64,000 bases of DNA from JADLHS01 sp964594985. Lineage in GTDB: Bacteria > Verrucomicrobiota > Verrucomicrobiia > Limisphaerales > JADLHS01. A model generated the notes under the pieces. That model had not been told where the DNA came from and did not search any database. It saw only the letters and a list, made by a program, of their open reading frames with translations. The DNA lies in assembly GCA_964594985.1 (NCBI GenBank), contig CAZQNQ010000013.1, forward strand, positions 61,741 to 125,740. The letters are read 5' to 3'. The translations under genes and the position numbers were made by a program. This document shows, in pieces, positions 13,142-23,355 of the stretch. Every line of letters begins with the position of its first letter. The first letter of the stretch is position 1.

Positions 13142-16100
13142 GATCGAACGATTCCCGCCTCGGCCTGGGGCTTGGATTTTAGATTCTCGATTCCCCCCTG
13201 CCCTGGAAGCTCCAACGTGAAGGTCGCTCCAGAACCAGCCCCGTCACTATGTACCGTCAGCGAACCACCCAGGTCCTGCGCGGCCAGAATGCTGCCGTGC
13301 AAACCAAAACCGTGACCGCCCTTCCGCGTCGAAAAACCCTGCGTGAAAATCCGCGCCAGATTTTCCCGGGGAATCCCGACGCCATTGTCTTTGATCTGAA
13401 TGCGAACTCGCTCCAAGCCGTGCTTGGAAATCTGTACGGTAACCCGCTTCGCGTGGTCGGCGCTCGCTTCACAGGCGTGTTTTGCGTTATCGAGCAGATT
13501 GAACAGAATCTGCAGCAACTTGTGCCGGTCCAGCGTCACCGGTGGGATCTCGGCGTAATCCCGCACTACTTCAACGCCATGCCGCGCCAACGCACTATCA
13601 CACATGCGCAAGGCATCCTCGACCACTTCGGCCACCGACAACGTCTCCGCAACTCCGGCGATTTTCGCGTAATTTTGCTGCATCGCCACGATCTCTTTGA
13701 CGTGCTGGATGCTGTCGTTGAGCGATTTGGTTTTCTCCAGCAAACCCGCATGCTCATCCGCCAGCCGGACACCCAGCCGCTCCAGATGCGCCGGCACAAG
13801 TTTTCCATTCTCGTCATCCGTAATGAAGCGCCCCAGATCAGGCTGATGTTGCTTCAACAAAGTCGCCAGCCTTGCCACGCCCGGCATTTTGGATTTTTGC
13901 AACGAACTGTTGAGAAACGAGGCCAGCACGTTGACGCTGTTCAAAACATTGCCGACGTTATGCAACACATTCGTGGCCACATCGGCCATGCCCGCCAGGC
14001 GCGACGCGGACAGCAGTTGCTTGTGAACTTTTTCCACCTTCGCCTCGGCGCGTTTGCGTTCCTCGATTTCCGATTCCAGCAGCCGGGTTTTCTCGGCCAG
14101 GATGGCTTCGGTGCGCCGATGTTCCTCGGCTTCGCGTTGCAATGACTTCGTTTCCTCGGCCAAACGCGCCTCGGTCTTTTCATGCTCGGCAATTTCCGCT
14201 TTCAGCAGCTTGGTCTTCTCATCCACCTGCCGATGCAACATCCGAATCCAGATTACCGCCGCGCACAACACCAAAGCCAAAGCGCCGACCACCGCGAGCG
14301 CCCGTTGCGGCGTCCACCAGGGCGGTGATTCCAGGACCAAAACATCTTCCGCGCTGCGCAGCAGCAATGAAAAAGTCGCCGGGCTTTTGCCCAGCTCCGC
14401 ATGAATGCCCGGGTCCATCTGGCAAACCCCGGTGAGTTGCACGCGGCTGCCGGATTCGAGCTTGGGGGCATTGCGCGGTCGCACCCGCAGCGACGCCTGA
14501 AACACGCGGTCAGCCGACTGGATTTGCATGACGAAATGCGTTCCCAAAATCTCCTGTCCCAACACGCGCCCTTCCACTTGCACGACCGTTGAATCCAGCC
14601 GGCCCAACGACAGCGCTTGCACAGTGGTATTGACGGGCGGTTGCGGTTGCGCCTGTCCGATTCGATTCACCAAGGCTTCCGTCAACACCGGCGCATAACC
14701 GCGCGTGCTCAAAAAGCCGATGACCTCGATTTCGTCGCCCGGCATGAATCCATCAAACTCCTCGGCGGCCCCGGCCAGATCATCACTTTCGGGGGATTGC
14801 CAGAAAACCCAACGCGCCCCTTGCGCCACATCCGCCAAGACCACATCCGTTTGCCCCATGGCCATAAGCCCGCCGGAAGCGTCTTGCAGAAAGAATTTGC
14901 GTCCTTCGCGCAACGTCAGCACGCCGCGCACTTTGACCCGATGATTGAAATCAATCCCCGAGCCGACTTGATAGAGATCGTTGATCCGCTGGACCGGCAT
15001 CGCAACCACGGGTGGCGCGGGCTTCACGACTTCCACAAACTCCAGCGAGGGAACGGCCAGTTGAATCCCCTGCACGATGCCGCGTTCGTCCGTGGCATTG
15101 ATGCACACCCCGCGCATCCGCACGCTGGCATCAATCAATTGTTTGACCCGGGCATAAGGCGCGGAGCGAATGGTCGCCATCATCTGCCGGCCGTCCGAAT
15201 CCAGCAACAGGTGCGAGCCATCGGTCGCCCGCACGACGGCGCTGACTTCGATCCAAGTCGCGTCCATCTGGCCACTGGCCAGTTGCCCCCACGACGGCCG
15301 GATGGGGTCAGGCAATTTTCCCCGCCCCAGTCGCTTTGAGTGGTTTATCGCAATCACCGGCCCGCGTTGCGCCGCCCAAGTCGCCTCGCCCTCGATTTCC
15401 ACGAATGAACCAAACGTCTGGGCCGGGAAAATGAAGCCGTTGGTGTCGCGCGCGTCCACTTCAATGCCTTTCGCTCCTTGCTGGATATAAGAGCCAAGCG
15501 CTTCGATCACAACGCCCCGCGCTTTGACCTTGGGCCGCAGATCCAGGACTTCCTGACTGAGCCGCGTCACCTGTTCGATATCCACGAATCCGGCTTCATT
15601 CGTTTGCACCGTTGTCGCAACCGCCCGCCGGCTCGCCACAAACGGCTGGCTCACGGTGGAAATCAGCGCAACCGATGGCGTCCAAAGGGTGCCGATGATA
15701 TGATCGCCATTCGCGTCCAGCATGTCGGCACAAACACCCCGCACCCCGATCCGACTGCCCACCGCCGGCAGCGCGGCATCCGAATCCCCGGACAGGACAA
15801 TCACTGAGAGACTGTGCCCATTGTCCGCCAGTTCAAACTGCTTCCGGCTGTCCAGCCAACTGCGGAACTGCACCGTGCCTTCAACCTCCACCCAGCGGAA
15901 TTTCTCCTCAGCCGGCAGCCGATCGCCCAGCTCCATTTTCTGCGGCTCAGCCTTTGTCGGTGTCGCGGTTATCGTAATGTCGGGCTGGACCACAACCACC
16001 CGCTGATTCAACCAGTCACTTTTGCCCGTCACGATCACCGCCTGCCCGGGAAGAAGCGCTGTTGCCGCCGGGGAATTTTCGACTTCAATGTAACCGGAGT

Positions 16101-16806
16101 TATCCAGCAGATAAAAACCGGTGGAATTACCCGACTGCCCCACAATGACGCCTTCAATTTTCAACGCATACCCTTCAACCGCCCGCTCGCGCAGTGACGA
16201 CAGTTGCGCGATGTTGGTCACCACCAACCCGGGGTGATCGAAATACTGCCACTGAATCCACGACGCGCGGCTCCCCGCATTTTCCTGCGAGCGATCAAGC
16301 CATTTTGTTTCAACGCGACCATCAAAAGCCCGGATCGGGGCTTCGGCCGGAGGATTCGCCCCTTGGGCCGTGATCGAATCGGCAAACAATGGCCGCACCG
16401 AAACTTCGGGTTCGCCTTTCCCCAGCAATTCGATCTCGGCAATCTGAACGGCATTGGCTGTCGCCGGCTCGCGCACGCGATCAATTTGCAACCGGTAGAG
16501 ACTGAAGGCGGCGGGCCGGGCGATTTCAAACACGCGCCGCTGCTGGCGCTGGGAGAACAGCTCTCCTTTGCGTTCGTCCAGCGTGATCCACGTCTTCCCA
16601 CCATCCCGGGACGCCCGCAACCGCCAGTCAAACGGATCACGCTGCGGAAAATCATTCGCCGCTGTCAGCGCATAGCGGCCGATGACCTTGGCGACGGGTT
16701 CGGGATTCGCCGCCGGCTGGGCGACGGCAACGCCGGCCAGGACCAGAATCCAAACCAACACCGGAAGAACCAGCAGGATTACAGGTTGAATTCGACGGGT
16801 TGTCAC
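13138..16806 (-). CDS. Sensor histidine kinase with very large extracytoplasmic region
   Basis: A 1222-aa kinase. Residues 1-29 are a signal/anchor (VILLVLPVLVWILVLAGVAV). The next ~800 residues are extracytoplasmic: an F5/8-type-C-like segment (DRVREPATANAVQIAEIELLG, AFDGRVETKW) followed by about five OB-fold-like repeats, each with phrases such as VEGTVQF, VRGVCADM, VRGVLTLREG, VEGRVLG. A membrane segment near 838 (VVGALALVLCAAVIWI) leads to a long heptad-like coiled coil, an unusual H-box (LHNVGNVLNSVNV) and an HATPase (NLLDNAKHA, DNGVGIP, GGHGFGLHGS). The OB and discoidin-like parts suggest binding of a carbohydrate or other extracellular ligand. It pairs with the overlapping AraC-type regulator. 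Confidence 0.9.
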   Translation of the reverse strand: MTTRRIQPVILLVLPVLVWILVLAGVAVAQPAANPEPVAKVIGRYALTAANDFPQRDPFDWRLRASRDGGKTWITLDERKGELFSQRQQRRVFEIARPAAFSLYRLQIDRVREPATANAVQIAEIELLGKGEPEVSVRPLFADSITAQGANPPAEAPIRAFDGRVETKWLDRSQENAGSRASWIQWQYFDHPGLVVTNIAQLSSLRERAVEGYALKIEGVIVGQSGNSTGFYLLDNSGYIEVENSPAATALLPGQAVIVTGKSDWLNQRVVVVQPDITITATPTKAEPQKMELGDRLPAEEKFRWVEVEGTVQFRSWLDSRKQFELADNGHSLSVIVLSGDSDAALPAVGSRIGVRGVCADMLDANGDHIIGTLWTPSVALISTVSQPFVASRRAVATTVQTNEAGFVDIEQVTRLSQEVLDLRPKVKARGVVIEALGSYIQQGAKGIEVDARDTNGFIFPAQTFGSFVEIEGEATWAAQRGPVIAINHSKRLGRGKLPDPIRPSWGQLASGQMDATWIEVSAVVRATDGSHLLLDSDGRQMMATIRSAPYARVKQLIDASVRMRGVCINATDERGIVQGIQLAVPSLEFVEVVKPAPPVVAMPVQRINDLYQVGSGIDFNHRVKVRGVLTLREGRKFFLQDASGGLMAMGQTDVVLADVAQGARWVFWQSPESDDLAGAAEEFDGFMPGDEIEVIGFLSTRGYAPVLTEALVNRIGQAQPQPPVNTTVQALSLGRLDSTVVQVEGRVLGQEILGTHFVMQIQSADRVFQASLRVRPRNAPKLESGSRVQLTGVCQMDPGIHAELGKSPATFSLLLRSAEDVLVLESPPWWTPQRALAVVGALALVLCAAVIWIRMLHRQVDEKTKLLKAEIAEHEKTEARLAEETKSLQREAEEHRRTEAILAEKTRLLESEIEERKRAEAKVEKVHKQLLSASRLAGMADVATNVLHNVGNVLNSVNVLASFLNSSLQKSKMPGVARLATLLKQHQPDLGRFITDDENGKLVPAHLERLGVRLADEHAGLLEKTKSLNDSIQHVKEIVAMQQNYAKIAGVAETLSVAEVVEDALRMCDSALARHGVEVVRDYAEIPPVTLDRHKLLQILFNLLDNAKHACEASADHAKRVTVQISKHGLERVRIQIKDNGVGIPRENLARIFTQGFSTRKGGHGFGLHGSILAAQDLGGSLTVHSDGAGSGATFTLELPGQGGIENLKSKPQAEAGIVRS

Positions 16807-16974
16807 CTTTGAAAGTTAGAGTCGTTGACTTCGCGGCTTCAATACAATTCGCCGCGACTGCGGGCCACTTGCCGCTTCACTTTGCTCAAGCTGGCAACAT
16901 TTTGCCCACCGGAATTTCACCCCGCAGCAACGGCCCCGCCGGCGGCGGTTGAGGGCTGCATTTGAAAATTGCGG

Positions 16975-19900
16975 TCACTTCTGCCTGAGTTGATAGAAGC
17001 GCTGGGGTGAATTCGTCGTCGCCTCCGTCACAAACCAGCGGTTGCCCGCATACCACGGTTCAGCACTGACCGGCGTCCACACCGCCGGCGGCGTCAGGTC
17101 GGGGGTCGAATACAAATTGAACGCGCCCATGTTGTTCGACCAAACCAGCGAGATGTTCCCCGGGTCACCAAGCGCCGCTGCCGCGTTCAACACCGGCGGC
17201 GTCACCTCGAACGGCGTCTGCGTCACGAGATTGTTGATGCCGAAATTGCCCCAGGCCATGACGGGATTGTTGGGATTCGCGCGCGTGAAGTTGACGCCCG
17301 TCCAGGCATAGCAGCCGATGATCTCGGAGATTTTTCCCGGCTCACCCGGATTCGATGCATTGAACGGCACGGTGTAAAACGAAGCCGTGTTTCCTTCAAA
17401 ACCGCAGTTGATCAGATGCAATGTGCCGCCGTCCACGCGGCTGCCGGAACCGCTCAAATAACCCATGTGGGCGAGTTCAAATCCGATGTCGCCGCCCTGA
17501 ATCACATAGTCCCAGGCGCGCGGTCCCCAGAGCGGCGCGTTGAAGAAACGCACTTTCCCCTTGAATGAAGGCGTGCTGATCACGCCGTAACCGGTCAGGT
17601 CCGGGAAATTGGCCAGCGTCACCATCCATTCGGGGTTGACGATATCAATCGAACATTCCGCCGCCGCCTCAAACCGGAAACATTCCACGGCGTCATCAAT
17701 CATCGTCAGGATGCTCGTAATCCACGGGCCGCGATCATTCTGCGACACGCAGCGCATGAAGGTATGACACATGTAAACGAAATCCTTCACCAACAGCTCA
17801 CGGCAATCACCCAACAGAAACCATTCGGAATTATGCTCGGAGAAATCCTTGATCGCCGGCTGCCAGCCGGAACTCGAACTCGCCTGACTGGCCGAAAGCG
17901 TGTTGTCCACCCAATACGTGAGATTGGCCATGCTCTTGACGATTGAACCGCTTGATCCGTTCCCGACGACATACGCATAGCGCAACGCCCAGCCGTCCAC
18001 TTCGTAGAAAAGGTGGTTCGTGCAGGGGTAAGTGTCCAAGTCCACATACCAATACGCGTTCGGGCAAAGAATCCCCGACGCATATACGTTCGGACCGCGC
18101 CCTTGAATCGTCGGCGGATACGCCGTGCAATTGGTATCCTGCAACTCGTATGTGATGGTGAAACCAACGATGCCCGCATTGGGTTCGAGCGCGATGGCCG
18201 GCGGACCGTTCGTGCTGCCCGCGCCGCCGTAAGGTTGCAGCACCGTGACCTTGACGTTGCCGTCGTACAGCGGCGCGCCATGCCGCGACGGAAACGAGCC
18301 GCGCAGTTCCACGCCGCCGGGAATGATCAGTGTATCGGTGGTTTTATATTTTCCCGCCGGCAGATAAACAATGCCGCCACCGTTCATCGCCGCCGCGTTC
18401 AACGCGCTTTGAATCGCGCTCGTATCATCCGCAACCCCATTGCCGACCGCGCCCCAAGGCGCAGCCGTGGCAATGAACAAATCCAACTTCGCCGGACGAC
18501 GCGTGAGCCAATCCGCCTTGATGTCCGCCCAGTCCACCATCGGCAACGGGCTTGTGCTCGCCCGCCGGCCATCAATCACCAAGCGTCGCGCATTGGCCGC
18601 GTTGGTGATCTTCCGCGTCGGAGTAAAACCGCATCCCGTGAACGCCGCATAAATCGCCCCCGAAGCCATCGCGCAGTGATTACTGCCAGCGGCCACGGTG
18701 AAATCCGAATTCACGAAGTTGGCAATGCCGCCATCCACTTTGACCGTACCCGACACCGTGCAGTTCTGAAATTGCATCGTCGAGGACGCGCCGCCGGTCT
18801 GACGGATCGCCGTGCCACTCTGCCCGATGAATTGACACGTATGAAAATAGGCCGAGGCATCGTTGGAAACGCCCCGATCCACGGCGACATCTCCCGCCAA
18901 CGTGCAACGCGTGAACTCCATCCCCGTGTTCCCGCCACCCGCCGCATCGAGATACGCCGTCGCGCAATTCGTGATGACTGCGTCATAAAACGACGCCGCC
19001 GGCGAACCGTTCACGCCCAGCAAACCATAAACCCCCACCTTGTAGCCACTGATGAAAATGTTCATGCACGCCTCGCCGTCTGCACGATACAACCGCTCGG
19101 CGACGCCATTCGCACGCATCCACGTGGCGTGAGCGCCATTCGTCGCCGGTGCGCCGGGCAGTTGCGACGCGGCCCAGAAATCCGGCGCGAACCGCACGTG
19201 TTCCTGCTGGCTGATGTCATATTCCTCATCCACCTGAATACCCGTGTAGAGCGGTGAACCGAACACGCTCGAAATGACATGTTTCGCCGCTGAATAGGCA
19301 AGGATGCCTTGATAAGAATTGATCAGCGCCACGTTCTGCACGACCACATCGCTGTTGATCGAGATCGTGAACGGATACGGCGTGATGTTCGCCGGGTCTT
19401 GTTGTGGATGCCAGATGGAGACGCCCTTCAACGCGCCGCGATTGATCGTGATAAACGGCGTGCCGTTGCTCTGGCCGGCGCCCGCAAACACCTTGAACAA
19501 CGTGCCGGCCACGCCATTCGCGCCCGCTGACCAATCCGACCAATCGCCTTGCAGCGTCACGCCCGGCGGAATGGTGAGGTTGTTGGAAAACGCATAGCTT
19601 CCCGCCGGCACATACACCACGCCGCCACCCACGCCCCCGGAATTATAGACCGCGTTCATCGCATTCTGGAACGCAGTCGTGTCATCGGTCACGCCGTCGC
19701 CCGCCGCGCCGTATTGCTGGGGCGTTGCCAGCGCCACCACGATTTCATTCGTATTGTGCGGCGGAACAAAAACCGTCGGACCGGAAAAGTAAATGATCGA
19801 AACCTGCCGGCTGATCGGATCGTCAATGACGCCCACGCCCGCCGGAACATTGCCGGGAACGAATCGGCCCGAACCACTGCGCGGGCCGCCGTACTGCAAC

Positions 19901-22485
19901 AGAACGGTTGTGCCCGGCGCCGGATTGGTGACATTCACGCGCACGTCGCCATTCATCGCCAGGTTGCCGGAGATATTGATCAGCGGCGCAAGCGAGTTGC
20001 CGCTGCCGCCAAGATCAAAAGTCAGTTGGGAATTATCGCCGCAAGCAAATCCAGTCATCGGCAATGACGCTCCCGGCGCACCAGCTTTCAGGCTCAACTT
20101 GCCGGCGAAGTTCGTGTACGGCATGGCCGTCGTTGTGCCCGGCACGACGGCAAGCACCCCATTGCTGATGGTTGTGCCGCCACTGAAGGAATTATCTGGC
20201 GCGGCGAGCGTGACTGTCCCGCTGCCGCGAATCGTCAACGAGGAGGGCAATAGATGGTTCGCCAGCACGGCGTTGATGACGAGGCCGGGCGCAAAAGCGC
20301 TGTTGTTTTCAACGAGCAAGTTACCGCCGGCATTCGCGGCGCTGAGTGTGCCGCTGCCGGGCGTTGCCCCAATGCTCAACGCCTGCGCTCCAGTGTTGAT
20401 TTTGATCCGATTCAAACGAAACACTTTTCCCGCCGTGTCCACGATGGCGGGCGTGGTGGTGTTCTGTTGCAGGCTGGCAATCGCCGTAATTGTTGCGGCC
20501 AACTGGATGTTTCCGCCGCTCCCCGCGCTGTTGATGCGCACCGCACTGGCAGGCGCATCCGCAATCGTCGCCCCGCGCGCCGCGATGTCCGTGTAACTGG
20601 CCGTGCCGGTCAGGCCGTTCACCGGATCGTAGGCGGCCGGCTCTCCGTTGACGGTGATCCAACTCCCCAACTCTGGCGGCGTGGCGAAAAGCACCCGGTT
20701 CTGACTCGTGCCTGCCGCCGCCATCTGAAAATCCACCGTGCCGCTGACGCGCGACAATGAACTGAACGTGAACGTCGAAGTCTGACCGTTGGTCGCCGGA
20801 TAAACCGTGATGATGTTTGCGCCGGAATTGATGCTTAACGCGCCGGCGGTTCCAATGAAGCTGGCCGCGCTGCCATCATTGCTGAACCCAAACACCCCGC
20901 CATTCATCGTAATGGACGCCGCGCTGTTAATCCGATCCGACCTTTTCATCGCAGCGGTGTTTTGCAAGGTCAGTGCGCCACCGTTGTTGATCGTAAAGCT
21001 GCTGCTGGAGGTGATTGCCCCGCCATCCTGGAGCAAGATTTCTCCCGCCTGAATCGCCGTGATTCCGGCATAACTGTTGGTGCCGGTGAGGATCAGACTC
21101 CCGCGCCCCGTCTTGTTCAGTCCGCCGATGCCCGTTAGCGCCGCCGCAATCGCCATGTTGAACGGACGCCCATTTCCATCCGCCGCCTGAAAGGTAATGT
21201 CGCCGTTGATGTTGGTCAGATTGAGGGGCGCGTTGCCGGCGGGCGACCAGTCCGCCGTGGCGGCAATCGTCCCGCCGGAGAGATTCAATGCGGATTTCGC
21301 GCCCGTGGCTTTTGGTTGATTGATGTTGGCGGCATCGAGATACAACGTGCCGCCGGTCAGATTGATTTGATTGGTTGGATTTGAAGTGAATGTCCCGCTC
21401 GCCGAGCCGATCTGAATGCCGCGCGCGGCAACAATGCCTCCAGACATATTGAAAACCGCCGAGGCCGAACCGCCATACGACATCGTCCCTGACATCAAAG
21501 CGATTACCGCAAGGCTGGGGTTGTTGACGCCAGCCGTGCCGCTGACACCAACGCCAACCAGCATCGTGCCGCCGGAAATATTCAGCGTCGCCTGACTGCC
21601 GGAATCCGGCAGCAGTAAAACGCGTCCTGAATTTCCGCTGGCCATCGTGCTGATAAATCCGCCGGGCAAAAGATTGACGCTGCCGGGCGTGCCGCGGGAA
21701 ATCTGCAGATTGGCGTTCGGATCAGCACCGGCGTTGACGTTGACATTGAGCTGCCCGCCACCGCTGACATTGATCACACCATCGCTTCCCGGCGCTCCCG
21801 CGACACTGCGCCCCACATCCAGCCGCGTCCCGGCGTTGATGGCGCCCGCACTGTTGATGTTCAAGGTCGCACCACAGACATCCATCGTGCCTGGCATCGC
21901 GTTCCATGCGCCATTCGTGACGTTGACCGTGCTGATTCCCGCGCCTGAGCCTTTCAAAATGATTGTGCCCTGGTTGCCAAAGTTGCCACGGGAAAACGTG
22001 AGCACACTGTTCGAGCCGATAAAAATGTCGGCCCCGTTGACATTGCGCCACGGCACATCAATGCGGGTGTTGACGTTGGTGTCCACCCACAATCCGCGCG
22101 AAGCGGCCCCAATCCCGCTGCCCGCCGCCGTCCAGGAAACCTGCCCGGCATTCACGCCATCCGTCGTGAGAGTGTAGCTGCCGGGATTGGTGAACGTGAG
22201 CGAAGCGGGCTGCACCAGAGCGGCGGTGTTGGTGACGAAATAATTCCCGCCACCAACATTCCCGAAACCAAAAACGGCGTCGTTGTTGTCGGACCAATTC
22301 TGATTGCCGCTGCCGTTCCACCAGCGTCCGGTGGCCTGCCAGTTACCACTGCCATCCGCAGGATTGGGTGCCGTCGTGCCGTTAAAATCCCAAATGAGCG
22401 ACGCGGCCCAAAGTGAATTCCCCCACAGCACCGACAGCAGAACCGCGCCGACCACGCCTGTTCCTTTTACAACGCGAGACTTCAT
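16975..22485 (-). CDS. Giant secreted beta-helix protein with two pectate-lyase-3-like modules
   Basis: An 1836-aa protein with a signal peptide (GAVLLSVLWGNSLWA). Residues 30 to about 900 are autotransporter-associated beta-strand repeats (phrases such as LNKTGRGSLILTGTNSYAGI). Two Pectate_lyase_3/GH55-like modules follow, each opening with a GDGVTDDTTAFQNAMNA-like signature (AAGDGVTDDT at about 1010; AVGNGVADDTSAIQSAL at about 1400) and YVPAG.Y motifs. A C-terminal tail ends in RFYQLRQK. No autotransporter beta-barrel is present, so it is probably exported by another route. Predicted role: binding or cleaving an extracellular polysaccharide. Its N-terminal half is paralogous to the protein at 23356. 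Confidence 0.88.
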   Translation of the reverse strand: MKSRVVKGTGVVGAVLLSVLWGNSLWAASLIWDFNGTTAPNPADGSGNWQATGRWWNGSGNQNWSDNNDAVFGFGNVGGGNYFVTNTAALVQPASLTFTNPGSYTLTTDGVNAGQVSWTAAGSGIGAASRGLWVDTNVNTRIDVPWRNVNGADIFIGSNSVLTFSRGNFGNQGTIILKGSGAGISTVNVTNGAWNAMPGTMDVCGATLNINSAGAINAGTRLDVGRSVAGAPGSDGVINVSGGGQLNVNVNAGADPNANLQISRGTPGSVNLLPGGFISTMASGNSGRVLLLPDSGSQATLNISGGTMLVGVGVSGTAGVNNPSLAVIALMSGTMSYGGSASAVFNMSGGIVAARGIQIGSASGTFTSNPTNQINLTGGTLYLDAANINQPKATGAKSALNLSGGTIAATADWSPAGNAPLNLTNINGDITFQAADGNGRPFNMAIAAALTGIGGLNKTGRGSLILTGTNSYAGITAIQAGEILLQDGGAITSSSSFTINNGGALTLQNTAAMKRSDRINSAASITMNGGVFGFSNDGSAASFIGTAGALSINSGANIITVYPATNGQTSTFTFSSLSRVSGTVDFQMAAAGTSQNRVLFATPPELGSWITVNGEPAAYDPVNGLTGTASYTDIAARGATIADAPASAVRINSAGSGGNIQLAATITAIASLQQNTTTPAIVDTAGKVFRLNRIKINTGAQALSIGATPGSGTLSAANAGGNLLVENNSAFAPGLVINAVLANHLLPSSLTIRGSGTVTLAAPDNSFSGGTTISNGVLAVVPGTTTAMPYTNFAGKLSLKAGAPGASLPMTGFACGDNSQLTFDLGGSGNSLAPLINISGNLAMNGDVRVNVTNPAPGTTVLLQYGGPRSGSGRFVPGNVPAGVGVIDDPISRQVSIIYFSGPTVFVPPHNTNEIVVALATPQQYGAAGDGVTDDTTAFQNAMNAVYNSGGVGGGVVYVPAGSYAFSNNLTIPPGVTLQGDWSDWSAGANGVAGTLFKVFAGAGQSNGTPFITINRGALKGVSIWHPQQDPANITPYPFTISINSDVVVQNVALINSYQGILAYSAAKHVISSVFGSPLYTGIQVDEEYDISQQEHVRFAPDFWAASQLPGAPATNGAHATWMRANGVAERLYRADGEACMNIFISGYKVGVYGLLGVNGSPAASFYDAVITNCATAYLDAAGGGNTGMEFTRCTLAGDVAVDRGVSNDASAYFHTCQFIGQSGTAIRQTGGASSTMQFQNCTVSGTVKVDGGIANFVNSDFTVAAGSNHCAMASGAIYAAFTGCGFTPTRKITNAANARRLVIDGRRASTSPLPMVDWADIKADWLTRRPAKLDLFIATAAPWGAVGNGVADDTSAIQSALNAAAMNGGGIVYLPAGKYKTTDTLIIPGGVELRGSFPSRHGAPLYDGNVKVTVLQPYGGAGSTNGPPAIALEPNAGIVGFTITYELQDTNCTAYPPTIQGRGPNVYASGILCPNAYWYVDLDTYPCTNHLFYEVDGWALRYAYVVGNGSSGSIVKSMANLTYWVDNTLSASQASSSSGWQPAIKDFSEHNSEWFLLGDCRELLVKDFVYMCHTFMRCVSQNDRGPWITSILTMIDDAVECFRFEAAAECSIDIVNPEWMVTLANFPDLTGYGVISTPSFKGKVRFFNAPLWGPRAWDYVIQGGDIGFELAHMGYLSGSGSRVDGGTLHLINCGFEGNTASFYTVPFNASNPGEPGKISEIIGCYAWTGVNFTRANPNNPVMAWGNFGINNLVTQTPFEVTPPVLNAAAALGDPGNISLVWSNNMGAFNLYSTPDLTPPAVWTPVSAEPWYAGNRWFVTEATTNSPQRFYQLRQK

Positions 22486-22515
22486 AAAAGCGTCAGGCCG
22501 CTCGCGCTTCGCACG

Positions 22516-23271
22516 TCACAGGCTGGCATCGTAATGCGCCGGGTCCGCGGCGAACTTGTAATCCACCGCATCCGCGTGTCCGTCCACGAAATTGACGTTG
22601 CCCTTTTTGTTGTGCCGGATGGTGATGGTGTTGCCGGGCGGCACCCAGCGACCGTCATCGAGGAACACCATCGCGCCCGCCGGCGCGTCACTGGTCGAAG
22701 CCGGTTCTTCCGCCAGCATGATTTTGATGGAGGGCGAGCGGATGTTTCCGATTTTCTGGCGGAAGAACACCCCGGTGGTGGTGGCCCACGTCGAAGCCGC
22801 CCCCTTGACGGTGGTGGCATCGGCATAACCGTTCACGGTGTAGCTGGGCAGGTAAAACTGGCCACCGGCAATCACGACCGCCTTTCGCCCCGTGTCATCG
22901 CGGTCCATCGCGCAACGCAGCGAATTGGTTGAGCCTTTGATCACCGTCAGAATCGGACTTTGCGCGAGCGTGAACCCGCCACCGGATTGCCACCAGACCC
23001 AGTCCTCGTTGTAATGGCCCACGCGGGAAGCGTCCGCCGGCATGACGTCGTTGTTGTCACCGACGTACATCATGAAGCCCAGCCCCAACTGCTTCTGGTT
23101 GTTGAGACAACTGATGCGCATCGCCTTCTGCTTGGCCTTGGCCAATGCCGGCAGCAGCATTGCCGCGAGAATCGCGATGATGGCGATGACCACGAGCAAT
23201 TCAATCAAAGTGAAAGCCCGCCGCCGGCCGCACCGGCGGGTTATGAATTTCAAACTGTCCTCCATGTTCAT
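22516..23271 (-). CDS. Prepilin-like protein with N-terminal cleavage/methylation motif
   Basis: A protein of about 251 aa starting MNMEDSLKF. A basic leader (RRCGRRR) precedes AFTLIELLVVIAIIAILAAM, the type IV prepilin/pseudopilin cleavage and methylation motif with the conserved Glu5. The remainder is the variable head typical of the planctomycete/verrucomicrobial H-X9-DG group (FVDGHADAVDYK near the end). Such proteins are processed by prepilin peptidase and assembled with type II secretion or pilus machinery. The start is placed at 23271 because the longer frame to 23355 adds unrelated residues. It lies between the two giant beta-helix genes on the same strand, 30 nt before the next one, so the three are probably cotranscribed. 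Confidence 0.88.
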   Translation of the reverse strand: MNMEDSLKFITRRCGRRRAFTLIELLVVIAIIAILAAMLLPALAKAKQKAMRISCLNNQKQLGLGFMMYVGDNNDVMPADASRVGHYNEDWVWWQSGGGFTLAQSPILTVIKGSTNSLRCAMDRDDTGRKAVVIAGGQFYLPSYTVNGYADATTVKGAASTWATTTGVFFRQKIGNIRSPSIKIMLAEEPASTSDAPAGAMVFLDDGRWVPPGNTITIRHNKKGNVNFVDGHADAVDYKFAADPAHYDASL

Positions 23272-23355
23272 TGGTCGCTGATGATTGATGATGTTTGCCC
23301 GGATGGGAGGCACGTCGCAGCGTCCCCACGACTGCGACGCGCGTTCCCAACCCAA

